Assembly: GCF_019649055.1 (NCBI RefSeq)
Contig: NW_026570329.1
Span: 62,001-126,000 of the forward strand
Source: Paramacrobiotus metropolitanus
Taxonomy: Eukaryota; Tardigrada; Eutardigrada; Parachela; Macrobiotidae
Direction of reading: 5' to 3'
DNA: 64,000 nucleotides
The notes below the pieces were generated by a model. That model was given only the letters and a program-made list of their open reading frames with translations, made no database searches and was not told where the DNA came from. The translations under genes and the position numbers were made by a program. This document shows, in pieces, positions 35,268 through 45,654 of this stretch; position 1 is the first letter of the stretch, and each line of letters begins with the position of its first letter.

Positions 35268-37019
35268 CTATTCCATTTCATTTGAATCGCCCTCGCCATC
35301 TCTTGGCGGGCGCTTCTTAGCACTTTCGGGTTGATTACGATCAGATGTCCGGTCAATTGGTTCCGTTGAATCAACTTCCATGACCTTTGCCGGATCAACT
35401 TCGCGCTGGCCACGACCTTTCCCTTGGCGACTGCGCTTAACCGCCTCTAGTCGATGGCGCGCATCATTTTCTTCGAGTCGCAGTCTTCGGTTATCAGGGT
35501 CATCTGCCAATCGACGCTGCACGTCGGCGAGATTATCCCGCAGCTGTTGGTTTCGTATGCCGCGTCGTCCCATCTGGTTAGGCGCACGGTCTGGGCGACG
35601 GTCACTTTTCTTCACTAAGAATTCATCAATGTAAGTTTCGATTCCGTCCACCGGTTCAACGTAGTCACTTCCCAGAGAATCTTTGATCTTATTAATCCTT
35701 TCTTCAACTTGGGATGCGTGGCGCTGTGTCAAGTTGCCCTTTTCCATTCGTGTCTTACACTTTTTCAGCGCCTTTCGAGCTGTGTGCGCTATGCTGATAT
35801 GTTCCATCGGTTGTCCCAATTTAGCGACATGAGCTCGGAAGAACGGTGGAATGTCGTCCTTCATAGTATTAGACACCAATTGATTCTGTGTCTTGTAATG
35901 TGCCAGTCTCGCGGCAAAGACCTTTTGCCCCATCCTTTTTGCGGCATAGTCCTTAGGATCCACCTGTAGTCCTATCGATGCTCTTGCTGCAAGCAACTTG
36001 AAGGCTGGATTCACATGTCGTAAAACGAACTGAGCCACGTATTCCTGTCGTTCGGGATAGTCTCTGTAATAGAACTGTGTCATCCCGATTGGGTCAGTTG
36101 TATCCAGCGGTACATCCAATAAACTCAAATCCACCAAGCTGTGTAGCCCATTCCGTCGGATAGGGAGATAACAGTCCCGTACCGAATCGCGGTGGATGAA
36201 TAACCGACGAAAAGTTCCTTGTTCCACTCCCTGTTTAATCTCTCTCGCATAGCCCGAATCAAGTAGGAATTGACTCAACTGTCTCAGAATTGTGAGGATC
36301 TTGTTAGCTTCGACCGAGTCGGATTCGATTCCGAAATATCGACAAATTTCAACCGTTTGATCGTCAATGTCGTTCATGTTGTATTCCATGTCGATAATAT
36401 CGGGCTGTCGGTTATTAAATCTGGAGTTTTGTCGCTGATCAACTTGACGACGATTATCCGGTTTGCGTTGACCTTCTGGTTCACGTCGCTCTCCCGACTC
36501 AGGCTGCGACGGTTCGTTACTCGCCGGTTGTTCCGGTTGAAGGTCACTATCCAGAATTACATTTCGTCGATGGGTCACGTTCTCTTGAGACGTTTCCGCA
36601 ATCGAGCTGGTCCCTTCCATCAAGTCATCTTCTTGTACGACACTGACAATTGGATCCACTACGTGAACCACTGACTCCACCCGCTGATACTTTGGGGGTG
36701 AATCTTCCCGTTCCGCGCTTGATGACCTTTTGCTTGCACTCGAATCAAAGGTCGCATAAAATGCAGCCCTCTGTTGCCATCTTTTATCCTGTAGATCGGG
36801 TGTCCGATTCCGCGTGTGTTCGCGTCTTTTGTCCCATGACCTTTCGGGTGTTGACATTCTGACATTGCGATTCCGGAATGCAACTCCCATCGGCACCTGA
36901 TGTCCTCGCTTTTCGGGTTCTGTACGGAATGTCTCCGCACGCCGTTTCTCTTCACGTCCTCTTGTGGCTGCCAAGATCTTTGCCGTGTCGATTTTCCTCT
37001 GAACACTCGTTTCTGTTAC
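35268..37019 (-). CDS. Giant element accessory ORF E (unknown protein)
   Basis: I do not recognise this protein. The open frame continues directly from ORF D in the same frame after a single TAA (37022-37020). The first ATG is at 36890 (540 residues). The N-terminal 200 residues are charged and probably disordered. A central stretch rich in predicted helices (from CRYFGIESDSVEANKILTIL to IETYIDEFLVKK) looks folded. The C-terminus has a likely coiled coil (LRDNLADVQRRLADD) and is strongly charged. There are no cysteine motifs, signal peptide or membrane segment. The frame is long and intact, unlike pol. It might be made by reading through the stop, by re-initiation or from its own spliced mRNA. 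Confidence 0.7.
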   Translation of the reverse strand, partial: VTETSVQRKIDTAKILAATRGREEKRRAETFRTEPEKRGHQVPMGVAFRNRNVRMSTPERSWDKRREHTRNRTPDLQDKRWQQRAAFYATFDSSASKRSSSAEREDSPPKYQRVESVVHVVDPIVSVVQEDDLMEGTSSIAETSQENVTHRRNVILDSDLQPEQPASNEPSQPESGERREPEGQRKPDNRRQVDQRQNSRFNNRQPDIIDMEYNMNDIDDQTVEICRYFGIESDSVEANKILTILRQLSQFLLDSGYAREIKQGVEQGTFRRLFIHRDSVRDCYLPIRRNGLHSLVDLSLLDVPLDTTDPIGMTQFYYRDYPERQEYVAQFVLRHVNPAFKLLAARASIGLQVDPKDYAAKRMGQKVFAARLAHYKTQNQLVSNTMKDDIPPFFRAHVAKLGQPMEHISIAHTARKALKKCKTRMEKGNLTQRHASQVEERINKIKDSLGSDYVEPVDGIETYIDEFLVKKSDRRPDRAPNQMGRRGIRNQQLRDNLADVQRRLADDPDNRRLRLEENDARHRLEAVKRSRQGKGRGQREVDPAKVMEVDSTEPIDRTSDRNQPESAKKRPPRDGEGDSNEME

Positions 37020-38003
37020 TTAATCTCCATGGCGCACCCATCCTCTTCCGCCACGGTAATCTCGGTCGCGAGAGCGTTCGCGTGACCTTTCACTGTGGTA
37101 GTCACGTGTCCTTTCACGAGAGTGTTCACGTGACCTTTCGCTCCGTCTTTCAGAAATCCGTTCATGTTCACGTGAATGTCCGCGTGACCTTTCTCTATGC
37201 GGAGGTGATCGAGGTCGAATGAAACCTTCGTCCCGTTTAAAACTTCTGAGTGCTTGCAGCACATCGCTTTCGGTTCGGCGAGATTTACGTAGATCATCCA
37301 TACGTCTTTCGACTTCCTTCTTTATGTATGGTGCCGGCGCGAACCCGTCTTGCAGTCGTTTCTTTTCCCGCAACAGCATTTTGAATATCTCGTCTGACAT
37401 AGCAGCTGGATCTTTCGTTAACGTTTCGATTTGTATGATGAGTGACTGACGTATCAGCTGCACTTCTTCTTCGTTTAGGCTGGCTGCGGGTCCGGTTGAA
37501 CTCGACGTACTGGGCAACCCCTCTCGTGCAGCCTGTTCACTTGCTCTCTTATTTTCCGCATTAATCTTCGCGCGGATTTCGTCTTCCATCTGCTGAGCTC
37601 GCATCTTCGCTTGGTCTTCTTCGAACTTCTTCCGGTATGCGTCTGTTTGTGGACATTTCAACGGCTCCAAGGTGTCATCCCAACCAGGTTCATTGTTCCG
37701 GATCGCTTCTCGATAACGATCTTCGAATAGCATTCGCTCTTCTACTGGGATGCTGCCGTAATTTCTTGCGCTTATGAGATTTCGAAAAACGTCCAAGTTC
37801 CCACGTTTGGCTTCCATGATCCCAACAAGCGTGACGGTATGTGGGTCTTCCAGCTTGTGAATACAAGTGTAGCAAGGGAATTTCTTATCAACCTTTTTGT
37901 TGTTCCTTAAGCAGTCCGGACACTTTGGATTATAGCCCGTAAACTGATCGATGTCTGCCGCCATTCCCGAACGTTTAGGAGTGGCTTGACCTTTTTGTGC
38001 CAT
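37020..38003 (-). CDS. Giant element accessory ORF D: zinc-finger protein with RS-rich tail
   Basis: 327 residues from ATG 38003. Near residue 25-50 lies C-x2-C-x12-C-x2-C (CPDC...CYTC), a possible zinc ribbon. The middle is helical and charged. The last 60 residues are an Arg/Ser/Glu/His-rich tail (SREHERISERRSERSREHSR), like the RS domains of splicing factors. Several of the ERS and KGH tripeptides are written by the AAAGGTCA octamer. A good splice acceptor (ATAATTGCAG) ends 15 nt before the ATG, which suggests a spliced subgenomic mRNA. An RNA-binding or RNA-export role is inference. Confidence 0.7.
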   Translation of the reverse strand: MAQKGQATPKRSGMAADIDQFTGYNPKCPDCLRNNKKVDKKFPCYTCIHKLEDPHTVTLVGIMEAKRGNLDVFRNLISARNYGSIPVEERMLFEDRYREAIRNNEPGWDDTLEPLKCPQTDAYRKKFEEDQAKMRAQQMEDEIRAKINAENKRASEQAAREGLPSTSSSTGPAASLNEEEVQLIRQSLIIQIETLTKDPAAMSDEIFKMLLREKKRLQDGFAPAPYIKKEVERRMDDLRKSRRTESDVLQALRSFKRDEGFIRPRSPPHRERSRGHSREHERISERRSERSREHSRERTRDYHSERSRERSRDRDYRGGRGWVRHGD

Positions 38004-38017
38004 CTTTCTCCTTCAAT

Positions 38018-38032
38018 CTGCAATTATAAAAC
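38018..38032 (-). promoter_or_regulatory. Candidate splice acceptor for ORF D mRNA
   Basis: GTTTTATAATTGCAG on minus is followed by ATTGAAGGAGAAAG and the ORF D ATG. A matching donor could be CCA|GTAAGG in the leader near 57275-57281. Confidence 0.45.
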
Positions 38033-38342
38033 AATCCGTCATATTAACCTCTCCACGTTAATCCTTTCCATTCCTATCCGTTATCAAGGCTTTCTATCAT
38101 TTTTACGCCTATTCCGTTACTGAGCTGAGACTTTCCTAGCTCCTGCTGGCTTTTCTATCACTGTAACGTGGTGACCATTCTCACGTTATCAGCACTCTCT
38201 GACTACTGTGACCTTTTCTATTAGTCCTATTGCTGCTTTCAGGTGACCTTTCCTAACACTTTTCTCTTTCGTTTTGAACTATCTTATGCTTTTTCTGTAA
38301 TATGCAGGGTTCATTACTCGCTGCATATTACACTGTCGACAT

Positions 38343-41300
38343 TCATTCTGCTTCTTTCTCCGGTGGTGGTAACGGTGGAAAATCTATCCGGCCATCGCTG
38401 TTGATGTGAACTGCTTCGTCCGCAATCAAAGCTTCCACCGCATTCTTGATCCATTCCTTATCTTTCTCGATGTTCAATTCGCCCAATTCATAATGAACGG
38501 CCATGAAATTTGAAAGGTCACCCCATGACGCTCCGTTGGTACCTCCGATGGCGTCCAAAGCCACGTCTTTGATGGCTATCTTCCATGCCTCTAATACCAT
38601 TGGAAGTCTAGGAGTACGCTCTCGGCCCTGTTCCGGTAGGTAATAAATGACCTTGTTGTCCTTGTTGTATTTACATCCTAATTTCCCTTCCTTGTATGCT
38701 CGTTTCAGAACTCTTTCGGTCATATTGAGTGACGACCTCCCCTTCGAGTTTTCAGCCACTTGTCTCTTCAGTTCGGGGCCAAGTAGTTCGCCTTCTCTGA
38801 CCATCTGGAGCGTATTTTGGACTTCCTTCCATGTACGGTTGTTTACGTCCAATGCCGGCCCTAACGTGTAATCTGTAGCCTCCTTCGCTGGTGTATCGCT
38901 ACTTTTCTGGGAGGATGTCGAATCCGTTGGGTCAGCTGTCGCTGTTTCGTCGATCCTCAGCTTTGCCAATGATCTTGATGATGACCCCGCTGATTTTGGT
39001 TCGGCTGTCTTCTTCTCCTCTTGCGGCAAAGTCTCTTGACCTTTTAGATCGCCAACCGACTTCGATCGTTCCTTCTCCAAGACCTCCTTTAATGGTATGA
39101 ACAGTGATTTGTGAAACACCTGTCGCGCCGAATCCGCTTCAGCTTCTGCCGCTGCCTTATCCATCGGGAGCATGACCTTTTCTTTCTCCCGTTTGTCTGA
39201 AGCCTCATGACCTTTCGGTTGAACTTCTGCGGTAGTTCCGGATGTCTTCGGACCTTTCGACTGTTCGTCTTTTTCTGTCGCAGGTCCAGAAGGAGCCGTT
39301 ATTGTAGTATCGTCATCACTTCCCGATTCCGAGTCCATTGGTCCTTTTTTCCTCGGCACTTTCGGGGCTTGTGATTTCAACCTCGCCGCATCTTCTTCGG
39401 CCGTTTTCTGTGCGATCTGATCCAATATCGGAGTTGACGGGTCTCCGCTCAATGGGGCTGTGACCTTTTCCGTATCCTGACTGTCAGACATATGACAGTG
39501 GATCTGTCTTTCCGGTGGTATCAAACCAACTCTCGTGTATCGGATTGGATGTCCTTTATTTGCGTTTGTTGTGGCAAGGACATTCTGTTTAATCAACTTT
39601 GGCAGTACGCGCTCGGTTGCCGTGTCGATCTCCTTTATCATCCCGTTCCCATCATTCCAAACTGCGTTAATATATTGGCTAATCCGATGGCTTGTTGATC
39701 CTAACGGGCTTGTCATTCCTGCGATTGCCCTTTCTACTCGCATTGGGACCGCTTCATTCGGAGTAGTCAGCGCTTTGTCCGAACTGGCAGGTCTGAACAG
39801 CTTGGCCTTATACGAAAAGTTTGGGTGCTTTTGGATAAGTTTCCCTGCACTCCGTGCGAATTCCAATACAACGTCGAACTTTCGTTTAGTGAAGCTGCGA
39901 CTCTGTTTCTTCAGATAAGTCTTCAGGCCCGCTTTAAATTTCGCTGTCACCGATGCTGTTCTTATTCGTGTGAAATTCTTCTCGGCTCCGTTATACGCGT
40001 TGATGATTTCATCGACCGTGGTCAAATTGTCGTCGTCTGAACCATCGAACTCTTCATCTGAGGTGAAATCCAGTTCACTCTCTCCATCTGGTTCAGTGTA
40101 ATTGATCATTGCCATTGCGTCGACTTTTATGGCTGTCTTGACCTTTCCTTTTGTCTTAACGGGTTCGCTCTTTGCTTTTTGCCCTTTATCCAGTGCGTCC
40201 GCTAAGCTCCTTGGTTCAGTGGTTCTTGATCGTGTCGTTTTCGAATCCGCATGTGACCTTGCACTGACCGTCGAAGTGCTTGGAAGGCTCACTTCCGATG
40301 CCTCCGATTCACGCGACGTCTCCCGTTTCGCTTTTTCGCGGATCTGTTTGTCCTTGCGCTCTTTTGGCGTGGATGCAGAGATGACGATGGGGACAACTTG
40401 TTTCACTGCTATGATCTTTCCTTTGGGTTTTGATGGCTCTGCTGTAGCCGATTGGATAACTTTCTTTGACTTCGTAGGTGTCGATGACCTTTCTTCAACT
40501 TCGCCAACTGACTCGTCCAATATCTCAACATCATGAGACGCTGGTTCGTCTCTTTTCTTTGATCCTTCCCTTTTCTTCTTCCCGGTGCTTGTGCTATCGC
40601 TTTCATCACCGCTCTTTTTCTTCTTATCTTCTTCCTCCTGTCGTTTCTTCTTCTCTTCTTCCTCCCGTCGTTTCTTGAGAAAATCGCCTTTCTTAACCTT
40701 GTCACGGTTCATGGCCTCTTCCAATCTGGGCGCTTTCCTCGGTTTGACTTTTGAGGGCTTCACTTTTGAGGGCTTTTTATGCTTGTCGGCCGTTTCTTCG
40801 TCTGAGCCGTTTTCCTCAGGTGGGTTATCGTCTTCCGACTCTGGTTCGTCGTCACCAGGTGGATTACAATGGGCACAGTTTGGTTCATCACACTGAAGGT
40901 GCTCATGACTTCCTTGGGCAATCTCGAGTACTCTTTGTAGCGAGCGTCTGGCCCCTCCTGTTTCAGTTACATTTGCCGACGTGCCCTGCGCCTCTTCCGT
41001 CTCTCCGGCTCCGCCTTCTTGTGCCGGGGGATGAATTTCCAAGTGTCTTGTCTCTTTCGGAGATCCCTGTGAGGCGACCTCCCACAAAGGGTTCTTCTTA
41101 GCGTCGTAAAATACCGTTTTGTACGTTCCGTCTTCCATTCGTCTTGTGAGTCGGAAATGTGCTCCATCGATCTCCGCTCGATGCCGCATCATGCTAATGA
41201 GTGTGCTTGCTTGGACCACGGCATCTGTTCGGTCGCTTTCAGGTATCAGATCCCATAACTGCTCAATGGCTGCCTGATTCGCGTTTCGGGCGCTCTCTTC

Positions 41301-41636
41301 TGATACATCCCATGGAGCATATGGAATCGGGTCTCCTGTTATTGGGTCGACTATTACTGCAGTTATGGTTTCCACCGCTTCTCCATTACTAGCGAAAAGT
41401 TTGAGGGTGACCTTTCTGCTTGTCGCCTCTGTATATCTCGGGACCGACTCATAATCATCTGACGATCGTTTCTTCGGATCTGGATCCGCCGTCGGTTTTG
41501 AGCGAGTTCTTTCTTTGGTCAACAATTTGCCGTCCGTTGTGTATGTATATGCCAAATGGTCATCATTTGTGCCCACTTTGATACGGATCCATGCATCTTC
41601 TTCGGTTGCAACTTTAGATACCACGTGCTTCATCAT
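38343..41636 (-). CDS. Giant element accessory ORF C, 1097 residues
   Basis: A single open frame of 3.3 kb whose ATG overlaps the stop of ORF B (ATGATGA, 41636-41630). Residues 50-200 hold a folded-looking domain (ETITAVIVDPITGDPIPYAP) that resembles the C-terminal half of ORF B. A Cys cluster follows (CDEPNCAHC), then a long Lys/Glu/Ser-rich, probably disordered middle (EEEKKKRQEEEDKKKKSGDE). The last 150 residues look folded again. Their pattern (VALDAIGGTNGASWGDLSNF, then a Lys/Ile helix, then HINSDGRIDFP) recalls the winged-helix globular domain of linker histones. That resemblance is by eye. Function is unknown, and a chromatin- or nucleic-acid-binding structural protein is a guess. Confidence 0.7.
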   Translation of the reverse strand: MMKHVVSKVATEEDAWIRIKVGTNDDHLAYTYTTDGKLLTKERTRSKPTADPDPKKRSSDDYESVPRYTEATSRKVTLKLFASNGEAVETITAVIVDPITGDPIPYAPWDVSEESARNANQAAIEQLWDLIPESDRTDAVVQASTLISMMRHRAEIDGAHFRLTRRMEDGTYKTVFYDAKKNPLWEVASQGSPKETRHLEIHPPAQEGGAGETEEAQGTSANVTETGGARRSLQRVLEIAQGSHEHLQCDEPNCAHCNPPGDDEPESEDDNPPEENGSDEETADKHKKPSKVKPSKVKPRKAPRLEEAMNRDKVKKGDFLKKRREEEEKKKRQEEEDKKKKSGDESDSTSTGKKKREGSKKRDEPASHDVEILDESVGEVEERSSTPTKSKKVIQSATAEPSKPKGKIIAVKQVVPIVISASTPKERKDKQIREKAKRETSRESEASEVSLPSTSTVSARSHADSKTTRSRTTEPRSLADALDKGQKAKSEPVKTKGKVKTAIKVDAMAMINYTEPDGESELDFTSDEEFDGSDDDNLTTVDEIINAYNGAEKNFTRIRTASVTAKFKAGLKTYLKKQSRSFTKRKFDVVLEFARSAGKLIQKHPNFSYKAKLFRPASSDKALTTPNEAVPMRVERAIAGMTSPLGSTSHRISQYINAVWNDGNGMIKEIDTATERVLPKLIKQNVLATTNANKGHPIRYTRVGLIPPERQIHCHMSDSQDTEKVTAPLSGDPSTPILDQIAQKTAEEDAARLKSQAPKVPRKKGPMDSESGSDDDTTITAPSGPATEKDEQSKGPKTSGTTAEVQPKGHEASDKREKEKVMLPMDKAAAEAEADSARQVFHKSLFIPLKEVLEKERSKSVGDLKGQETLPQEEKKTAEPKSAGSSSRSLAKLRIDETATADPTDSTSSQKSSDTPAKEATDYTLGPALDVNNRTWKEVQNTLQMVREGELLGPELKRQVAENSKGRSSLNMTERVLKRAYKEGKLGCKYNKDNKVIYYLPEQGRERTPRLPMVLEAWKIAIKDVALDAIGGTNGASWGDLSNFMAVHYELGELNIEKDKEWIKNAVEALIADEAVHINSDGRIDFPPLPPPEKEAE

Positions 41637-42160
41637 CTGAATGATAACTCTTGGGTTATGACGTTCTTCTGGGGAATAAACTGTAGCGCCTCATTGACTA
41701 CCGTTTTTGACTCTTCCCCAATGGCATCCTTAACTGACCTATCCGCGAGGGGATTATACGAGTCGATCTCTTTATTCGTCTTCTTGTCAACTATTCGTGC
41801 CGTAACCTTTCGTTCCTTATGGTCTTCCCCGGTGTACTTGGCCGTGAAACTTCTACACTTCGGGAATCGAATCTGACCTTCTGTTCCAGCCGGTGTGGGT
41901 GGCGCACTCTTTCTACCCACTGGGACTGGGCCTTGTAGCTTTGCCGGCTCAGCTGGTGTTGCTTTACCTGACGTGGCCTTCTTCGTTCGCTGCCCTTTCT
42001 TGTCAGTTTCTTTTGGGCTTATCGTTGGTGACCTTGCTCTTTTTCCACTCTTCGTGGCTCCGCTAGATGGTTCTGTAACCGAACTAGTACGTCCACGTAT
42101 TGATCCTGCGGTCGAGCTGGCCCGTGACCTTTCTGCTCGTTCAGTTAATTCATTCGGCAT
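41633..42160 (-). CDS. Giant element accessory ORF B, 175 residues
   Basis: ATG 42160 overlaps the preceding stop as TGATG, and its own stop overlaps the ORF C start as ATGA. The N-terminal 100 residues are Ser/Thr/Lys/Pro-rich and probably disordered. The C-terminal 75 (KVTARIVDKKTNKEIDSYNP...) match a domain in the N-terminal part of ORF C, with shared IVD, T, Y-x-P and LxxIP positions. The two probably arose by duplication within the element. The tight overlaps suggest coupled translation. Confidence 0.65.
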   Translation of the reverse strand: MPNELTERAERSRASSTAGSIRGRTSSVTEPSSGATKSGKRARSPTISPKETDKKGQRTKKATSGKATPAEPAKLQGPVPVGRKSAPPTPAGTEGQIRFPKCRSFTAKYTGEDHKERKVTARIVDKKTNKEIDSYNPLADRSVKDAIGEESKTVVNEALQFIPQKNVITQELSFR

Positions 42161-43192
42161 CAATCTTTCTTTGTTGCCAAAAGGTCAGACATTTCATCCA
42201 CCGAAGTGGCTTTTTCGACTAATGGCTTGGATGTTCCTGCGCTGCTGGTCGTTGGAATCATTTTCTCTTCCGGAAATACTTTAAGGTATCTCAGAACCTT
42301 CTCGATAATCCGCGGCCACTGCCTGCCATGTACTGCCGGATGATATTGCCACATCGATGCAATTTTTATCGCTAATTCTTTGCGCTTGACTTCTATCACT
42401 TTTGTTTTCTCTTTCAATGCTATGTGGCATGGTTTGATGACTGCCTCCAGGCTGATCAACTTTCCATACCATCCATGTTCATCTTCCACTCTCATATGAA
42501 TTCTGTAAAGGTCACGGCACATCCTGTTAAAGTCCTGAATGGCCGTTCCGTCCGCTTCTGTCAACTTTTCTGCTTTGTCCACGATCACGTTTAAACGCGC
42601 ATCATCCTCTCTGAGGTCCAAAGGGAGTTTCGGCGCGTATTCGTGTACTGAAGGTTCGCCTGGTGGCGTCAACCGTAACCCATCTGGTCCAGTTTCGTCC
42701 AAGTTAGGCCCCAGTGATGGCAATATGCCTCGCGGTCGTGGTGAATCAAACCGGTTTCCGCCTCGTCTCCTCCTTTCTGTGGCGAGTTCCGTGAGATCGA
42801 TTGCTGCCCATTCTTGCCGGTCCCATTATCACCTGCGATGGTCCTGCCGGTGGGGTATACGATCCTGGATACGGTTGATAAGGGGCGCCCGTTGCTTGTC
42901 CCGAATACTGGGTTCCGGCAGGTGAGCCGTGGTGCACCCAGTTAACCGTGTCCTGATAATTCGTCTGCTGTCCTGGATCGTGGTACACGTAATACCCCTG
43001 TCCGCCGTAGTAACCTCTTTGGGTTGTTCCAGGTTCGTTCTGAGCCGTTCCCACTGACGACGTCGATCCTTCACCATATGAAGTGTCATAGCCGTATTCA
43101 CCTTCCATTCTTATAGGTGTTGATGCTTTTAGTGGGTTTCCGATACTTTCAGAGTCTGAATTATCCGAGTTTTGTCGTTCCAATCTGTCCAT
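42160..43192 (-). CDS. Giant element accessory ORF A (two frames, one shift)
   Basis: ATG 43192 opens a 148-residue frame (stop 42746) rich in Gly, Tyr, Gln and Ser (GYYGGQGYYVYHDPGQQ), a prion-like low-complexity composition. A second frame with no ATG of its own continues to 42160 with a compact helical segment (RMCRDLYRIHMRVEDEHGWY, then ELAIKIASMWQYHP). Both frames carry similar Arg-rich sequence where they meet near 42760, so one missing base or a frameshift links them. A pyrimidine-rich acceptor (TTTTTATAG, about 43208) lies just upstream of the ATG. No known domain is recognised. Confidence 0.55.
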
Positions 43193-43319
43193 TAACTGTG
43201 CTTACCTTCTATAAAAACGAAACAATAAAGGTTAACTTTTTGCACAGTGGTGACCTTTCTTTTTGCCTTCCCAACTCCTATTGTTAATTTAGTGTGACCC
43301 CTTATTTATGTCTATGTGG

Positions 43320-44242
43320 TTATTTGTTCTCTCGTCCTTTAGTTATCCGATCAAGGAGTTCTTTCTCGGCTGCGTCCTCAGGTTCGCCTTTTTGGGTTAG
43401 CAGTTCCGTAGGAGTTGGTTTCTTCTTCTTCTGCTTGACCTTTCGCTCGTTGATTGCTTTCGCTATATCGCGGCCCAATTGTTCAGCTTTTGATTTGACC
43501 GTCTCTATCTCTTTTTCTCTTTTTATGAGGTCATTCTCATTACCGGTAACAGTGCGTGGTTCGAAAAATTCGGTCACGCTCTGATATCTCAGCGTCCGTA
43601 CGCTGTTTCGAAAGGTCATCCTTATCTTCGGTAGCAGTGCGTGGTCGAAAAGGATTGTTGCAGGTCCTTTTGAGGTGCGCTCTGGTACTTTGGAGGTCGG
43701 TTCGTTGTCTTTTTCCAGTGACCTTTCTGCCAAATTACCAGCCTCTGCGTTCAACTTGATTGTGACTGCTGTTTCGAAATCCTTATCCTCTTTCCGCTTT
43801 CTTCCTCTTTTCTTTGTAGGTTTGTCTTCCTTTTCCATTTCAGGTAGCAGAGGTGGTTCGAAAAATTGATTGGTACAATTTTTTGAAGCATGCTCGGTTT
43901 CTACCATTTCTTTTTCGTTCGACAATCGTTGCGAATCTTTCTCTTCGGGTAATGGTGGGTGCCACGGCTTTAACCGATCAATCGAAACCACTTTTAGATC
44001 CGCTTCCTTCTTCGGATTCTGTTCGATGACCTCCGCTTCGTTTGTTCGCGGGAAGCTAAGAATTTTCCACACTTTATCGTACTTCGACTTGAAATCCGAC
44101 TGGTTTTCTTTCTTCCCTGTTTAGTATCTTTGGAAGTCGTATAAGTACCAAATCGCCCACTTTGAAATTCGGCCCGATTTCTTCTTATTATTTCATTTTT
44201 CGTATGCATCTTTGATGTTACATCTCGCCACTTCTTCGGCAA
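43320..44242 (-). pseudogene. Giant element: integrase C-terminal region and basic tail (frame-broken)
   Basis: Fragments in more than one frame give the region after the integrase core: a basic linker, a strand-rich segment (KVWKILSFPRTNEAEV, then VSIDRLKPWHPP) typical of Ty3/Gypsy integrase C-termini, and a charged tail with a likely nuclear signal (KKRGRKRKEDK). The frame ends at 43320. Confidence 0.6.
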
Positions 44243-45654
44243 AGGTCAAGTTCTTTTCATGGTCTCCACCCATTCGTCTGGAGTTCCGTAATCATCGGGT
44301 ATATTCGTTTTGTAACCACATCTTCCGGCATTGTCATTTCTCTGCCGTGTAGCATATAGTATGCTGAATATCCCGTTGTGGCGTGTACGACTCTGTTCAT
44401 CGCCGAAATAACATATGGGAGATACTTGTTAAACTTTCTTTCATTTGCTTTAGGTATTGCGCCAAGCCATCCGCAATTGTCTGCATCTGCCTTTCAACTT
44501 GGCCTTGACCTTCTGGGTGATATGGTTCCAAATGTGTGTTTAATCTTAAACACATTTGTGACCTTTGTCAATACTTCAGCTGTAAAGTGTCGTCCGCGAT
44601 CCGTGTGTAGGATGTGCGGTGCTCCGTGTACCAATATCACGTGCTTCACGAACACTTTAGCGAATTCTTGGCCGTGCCGTTTTCATTGGTACCGCAATCA
44701 CATATTTCGTCAGTTGATCAATAAACACCGCTATGTATTTATATCCACGTTTCTTGGTCGGTAACAAAGGTCCTTTCAAGTCAGCGTACACTCGAAAGAA
44801 CGGATGTCCCACTTTAATCTCTTGTAGTTTTCCAGGTGGCATTTTCTTGGTGTCTTGCGAACTGGCATCCTTGGCAGGCGAGTATGTAATTCTTCACATC
44901 TGTACTCATCCTGTCCCAGTAGTATCGGAGTCTTATCGCTGACAATGTCTTTTCGAATCCCAAGTGGCCTGCTGCTTTCTCGTCGTGCAATGCGTGGATT
45001 ATCGCTCTTCGCATTGACAACGGTACCACATATGACCTTTCAAGTCTCCCATTTTTATCTTACCCGGTATATGCCGTTCCACAACTGGTAATGTACTTCG
45101 AATTTCGATCTTGTTTCCGCATCTGGTAGATGTTCCAGTTCGTCTATAATCATTGCCAGATGGGGATCTTTCAATTGTTTGTTTCTGCAGCTGTAGATTG
45201 AGTCATCTTCTTCTTCTTCGTCACCTTGCAGGTTAACGATGCGCACTGTTGCTGTACTGAGTTCGTTCCAATCCTGATGACCTTACAGCGTGGTAACGGT
45301 TTATACCCTTCGCCTGTTTTGGGAATCTCAGCAACTTAATGGGACATTCGTTCAACGCCTGTGTAACTTTGTCCGTTTCCCAAAGGTCATCTCTTCTCCG
45401 CTGCTTCATCGAGTCCAGTGACCTTTCCATTTTGACTTCGGCATCTATTTCAAGTCCGGTGACCTTTAAGTCACTAACGGTGGCAACCAACTTTTACACG
45501 GTTCATTAGTTTCTATTTCAGCCGACTCATTCGCCGTAGCTGAAGTGACCTTTAATCGTTTTTCTTTGTTCCACCATCTGCAGGAACAGCTGTCCAATTT
45601 CACAGGTTCCTTCGTGTCAAATTCCTTCTTATAATCTTCGAAATTTGGATCTCA
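44243..45654 (-). pseudogene. Giant element: integrase (frame-broken)
   Basis: The HHCC zinc-binding domain (ALHDEKAAGHLGFEKT, then ACQGCQ) lies at 44814-45029. The catalytic core has its first Asp in YADLKG (44657-44842), the second in HTDRGRHF (about 44600) and the Glu in GQGQVERQMQTI (about 44500). All three catalytic residues are present, but the parts lie in different frames, split by single-base shifts, so this copy cannot make an intact integrase in one frame. Confidence 0.75.

Noticed and set aside
38647-41101. Many plus-strand frames rich in Ser, Phe and Leu over the giant element
   Set aside because: They are reverse-complement shadows of the Lys/Glu-rich minus-strand ORFs.
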